6,895 nt of DNA. Source: an uncultured Clostridia bacterium. GTDB lineage: Bacteria > Bacillota > Clostridia > Christensenellales > QALW01. Under the pieces are notes generated by a model that saw only the letters and a list, made by a program, of their open reading frames with translations, did no database searches and was not told the DNA's origin. The stretch lies in assembly GCA_900550765.1 (NCBI GenBank), contig URTC01000089.1:1-6895 (forward strand), written 5' to 3'. Numbering within the stretch: the first letter of the stretch is position 1; each line of letters begins with the position of its first letter. Position numbers and translations under genes: made by a program. Shown one piece after another: positions 5,245 through 6,895 of this stretch.

Positions 5245-6474
5245 ATGTACAGCAGTGAATGTGTAGCTATGCTGCTTGCCGGCGGCCAGGGAAGCAGGCT
5301 CGGCGCACTTACAAAAGAGATCGCAAAACCGGCGGTACCCTTTGGCGGCAAATATAAAATCATTGATTTTCCGCTGAGCAATTGCGCCAACTCCGGCATT
5401 TACACGGTAGGCGTACTTACGCAGTATCGGCCGCTGGAACTGAACACCTATATCGGCAGCGGTCAGCCCTGGGACATGGACCGACTGCGCGGCGGTGCTT
5501 TTGTACTGCCCCCTTATGTAAAGGGAAAGACCGGAGAATGGTATAAGGGAACGGCAAACGCTATTTACCAAAACGTGCCGTTTATCGAGCAGTTTTCGCC
5601 GGAATACGTGTTGGTGCTCTCGGGCGATCATATCTATAAAATGGATTATCGGCGAATGCTCAATCAGCATAAGGAAAAAGGAGCCGATGCTACAATTGCG
5701 GTATTTAATGTTCCCCTTGAAGAAGCAAGCCGCTACGGCATTATGAGTACCGATGAAACCGGAAAGATCTATGATTTTACCGAAAAGCCCGAAACTCCTT
5801 CCAGTACGCTGGCCAGTATGGGCGTGTATATCTTTTCCTGGAAAATTTTAAAGGAATATTTAAAGGCGGATGAAGAAAATCCTGCTTCTACCAAGGATTT
5901 CGGCAAGGATGTGATTCCTGCGATGCTGAAAGACGGTCTGAACATGTACGCCTATGCCTTTGAGGGCTATTGGAAAGATGTTGGTACCGTTTACAGCCTG
6001 TGGGAGGCCAATATGGATATGCTGGGAACCCGCCCGCTGCTGAATCTTTATGATGAACACTGGTGTATTTATTCGCGCAACGAGGGTCTGCCGGGGCACT
6101 ATATTTCTCCCAGTGCAACGGTGAAGAACAGCTGCATTACCGAGGGCTGCAAGGTTTACGGTACCGTAGAACACAGCGTATTGTTCTCCGGCGCTGTCAT
6201 TGAGGAGGGGGCCGCAGTCAAAAATTCTATCGTACTGCCCTATACAGTCATTCGCAAAAATGCCGTGGTAGAAAGAGCGGTGATTTCCAACCATTGCGAT
6301 ATTGGTTCTAATGCCGTAATCGGCAGTGAAGATCCTAACGTTCCGTGGGTAAAGAATAAAATGTGTACACATGGGATCACTTTGATCGGTGACCGTGTGA
6401 CTGGTGGCCCGGGAATACGGATCGGTACGGAGATGATGGTGGAGCAGGACATTTTAGGAGGTGAAGCACAGTGA
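5245..6474 (+). CDS. glgC: Glucose-1-phosphate adenylyltransferase, catalytic subunit
   Basis: GlgC makes ADP-glucose and pyrophosphate from glucose-1-phosphate and ATP, the committed step of bacterial glycogen synthesis. The 409-residue product has the full nucleotidyltransferase domain: AGGQGSRL (12-19) binds the nucleotide, followed by [19 protein letters not shown] (28-46) and [12 protein letters not shown] (99-110). [10 protein letters not shown] (126-135) supplies catalytic Asp128, and FTEKP (178-182) holds Lys181, the glucose-1-phosphate contact by comparison with Escherichia coli Lys195. A left-handed beta-helix of hexapeptide repeats occupies about 285-395. The start is ATG 5245, chosen by its ribosome site; the gene ends in a TGA overlapped by the glgD start, so the two are probably translationally coupled and their subunits made together. 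Confidence 0.97.
   Translation: MYSSECVAMLLAGGQGSRLGALTKEIAKPAVPFGGKYKIIDFPLSNCANSGIYTVGVLTQYRPLELNTYIGSGQPWDMDRLRGGAFVLPPYVKGKTGEWYKGTANAIYQNVPFIEQFSPEYVLVLSGDHIYKMDYRRMLNQHKEKGADATIAVFNVPLEEASRYGIMSTDETGKIYDFTEKPETPSSTLASMGVYIFSWKILKEYLKADEENPASTKDFGKDVIPAMLKDGLNMYAYAFEGYWKDVGTVYSLWEANMDMLGTRPLLNLYDEHWCIYSRNEGLPGHYISPSATVKNSCITEGCKVYGTVEHSVLFSGAVIEEGAAVKNSIVLPYTVIRKNAVVERAVISNHCDIGSNAVIGSEDPNVPWVKNKMCTHGITLIGDRVTGGPGIRIGTEMMVEQDILGGEAQ
6457..6463 (+). promoter_or_regulatory. Ribosome binding site within glgC for glgD
   Basis: GGAGGTG inside the last codons of glgC, seven bases before GTG 6471, identifies this GTG as the glgD start. The nearby ATG at 6475 is in a different frame. Confidence 0.85.
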
Positions 6475-6895
6475 ATGATACCTTGGGAATTATTATGGCC
6501 GGCAACAGCGGGCCGGAGCTGGGCGAAATTACGCGCAGCCGTCCCATGGGAGCGGTACCGGTAGCCTCACGATATCGGCTGGTAGATTTTATTCTTTCCA
6601 ATATGGTCAACTCCGGGATCACTACGGTCGGGATCATCACGAAAAGCAACTACCAGTCGCTGATGGACCATCTCGGCAGCGGTAAGGACTGGGACCTGGC
6701 GAGAAAGACGGGCGGGCTTATTCTGCTGCCGCCTTTCGGCGCACAGGAAAACGACGTTTTATACCGCAACCGCCTCGAAGCGCTCAAAGGCGCGATGGGA
6801 TTTCTGAACCGCCGCAATGAAGAATACGTAGTTCTCTGCGACTGCGACGGCGTATATCGCATGGATTTCAGTGACGTTATCGAATATCACGAAAA
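6471..6895 (+). CDS. glgD: GlgD, regulatory partner of glucose-1-phosphate adenylyltransferase (5' part, cut by window end)
   Basis: The visible 141 codons match the N-terminal domain of GlgD, a GlgC paralogue that joins GlgC in a mixed tetramer. In Bacillus-type enzymes GlgD has little activity alone and raises that of GlgC. The sequence is colinear with Glg[23 protein letters not shown] (33-54), [27 protein letters not shown] (64-90) and [14 protein letters not shown] (120-133). The nucleotide loop GGQGSRL of GlgC is replaced by GNSGPEL (11-17), and the KPAVPFGGK region is changed to [11 protein letters not shown] (24-34), as expected for a non-catalytic subunit. GTG 6471 overlaps the glgC stop by four bases (GTGA). 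About two thirds of the gene lies beyond the window. Confidence 0.95.
   Translation, partial: MNDTLGIIMAGNSGPELGEITRSRPMGAVPVASRYRLVDFILSNMVNSGITTVGIITKSNYQSLMDHLGSGKDWDLARKTGGLILLPPFGAQENDVLYRNRLEALKGAMGFLNRRNEEYVVLCDCDGVYRMDFSDVIEYHE

Overview
The window looks like chromosomal DNA from a low-to-mid GC, spore-forming member of the Firmicutes, most likely class Clostridia. The signs are strong AGGAGG-type Shine-Dalgarno sites, sigma-A-like extended -10 promoters, a glgB-glgC-glgD glycogen operon whose GlgD is the catalytically degenerate partner known from Bacillus and Clostridia, and a SpoIIQ-type LytM protein behind a sigma-F-like promoter. There are no transposases, CRISPR arrays or phage genes. 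This is an assignment from gene content only; genus cannot be read from the sequence.

Layout. Positions 1-490 hold no confident gene: a stop-free, codon-like stretch runs off the left edge on the minus strand (1-246), followed by an AT-rich spacer with an SD/anti-SD inverted repeat. Positions 492-641 are a complete minus-strand tRNA unit: promoter, tRNA-Ala(CGC) with encoded CCA, and an intrinsic terminator whose stem begins at the tRNA 3' end. Positions 868-2055 (+) encode a lipoprotein with a GerMN-like domain joined by a Pro/Thr linker to an intact NodB polysaccharide deacetylase. It converges on a minus-strand gene (2425-3153) for a single-pass membrane LytM/M23 protein of SpoIIQ type. 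Two intrinsic terminators separate the two genes.

From 3154 to 3322 there is a divergent promoter region serving spoIIQ leftward and the glycogen operon rightward. The operon is glgB (3323-5221), glgC (5245-6474) and the first 141 codons of glgD (6471 onward, cut by the window edge). GlgC/GlgD make ADP-glucose, a glycogen synthase outside the window would polymerise it, and GlgB adds the alpha-1,6 branches.

The most interesting point is the left half. In Bacillus subtilis the lipoprotein GerM supports assembly of the SpoIIIA-SpoIIQ complex between mother cell and forespore. Here a GerMN-like domain is fused to a peptidoglycan/polysaccharide deacetylase and encoded beside a SpoIIQ-type LytM protein that keeps all its zinc ligands. 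This suggests a sporulation module combining complex assembly with peptidoglycan remodelling, but it rests on domain recognition by eye.
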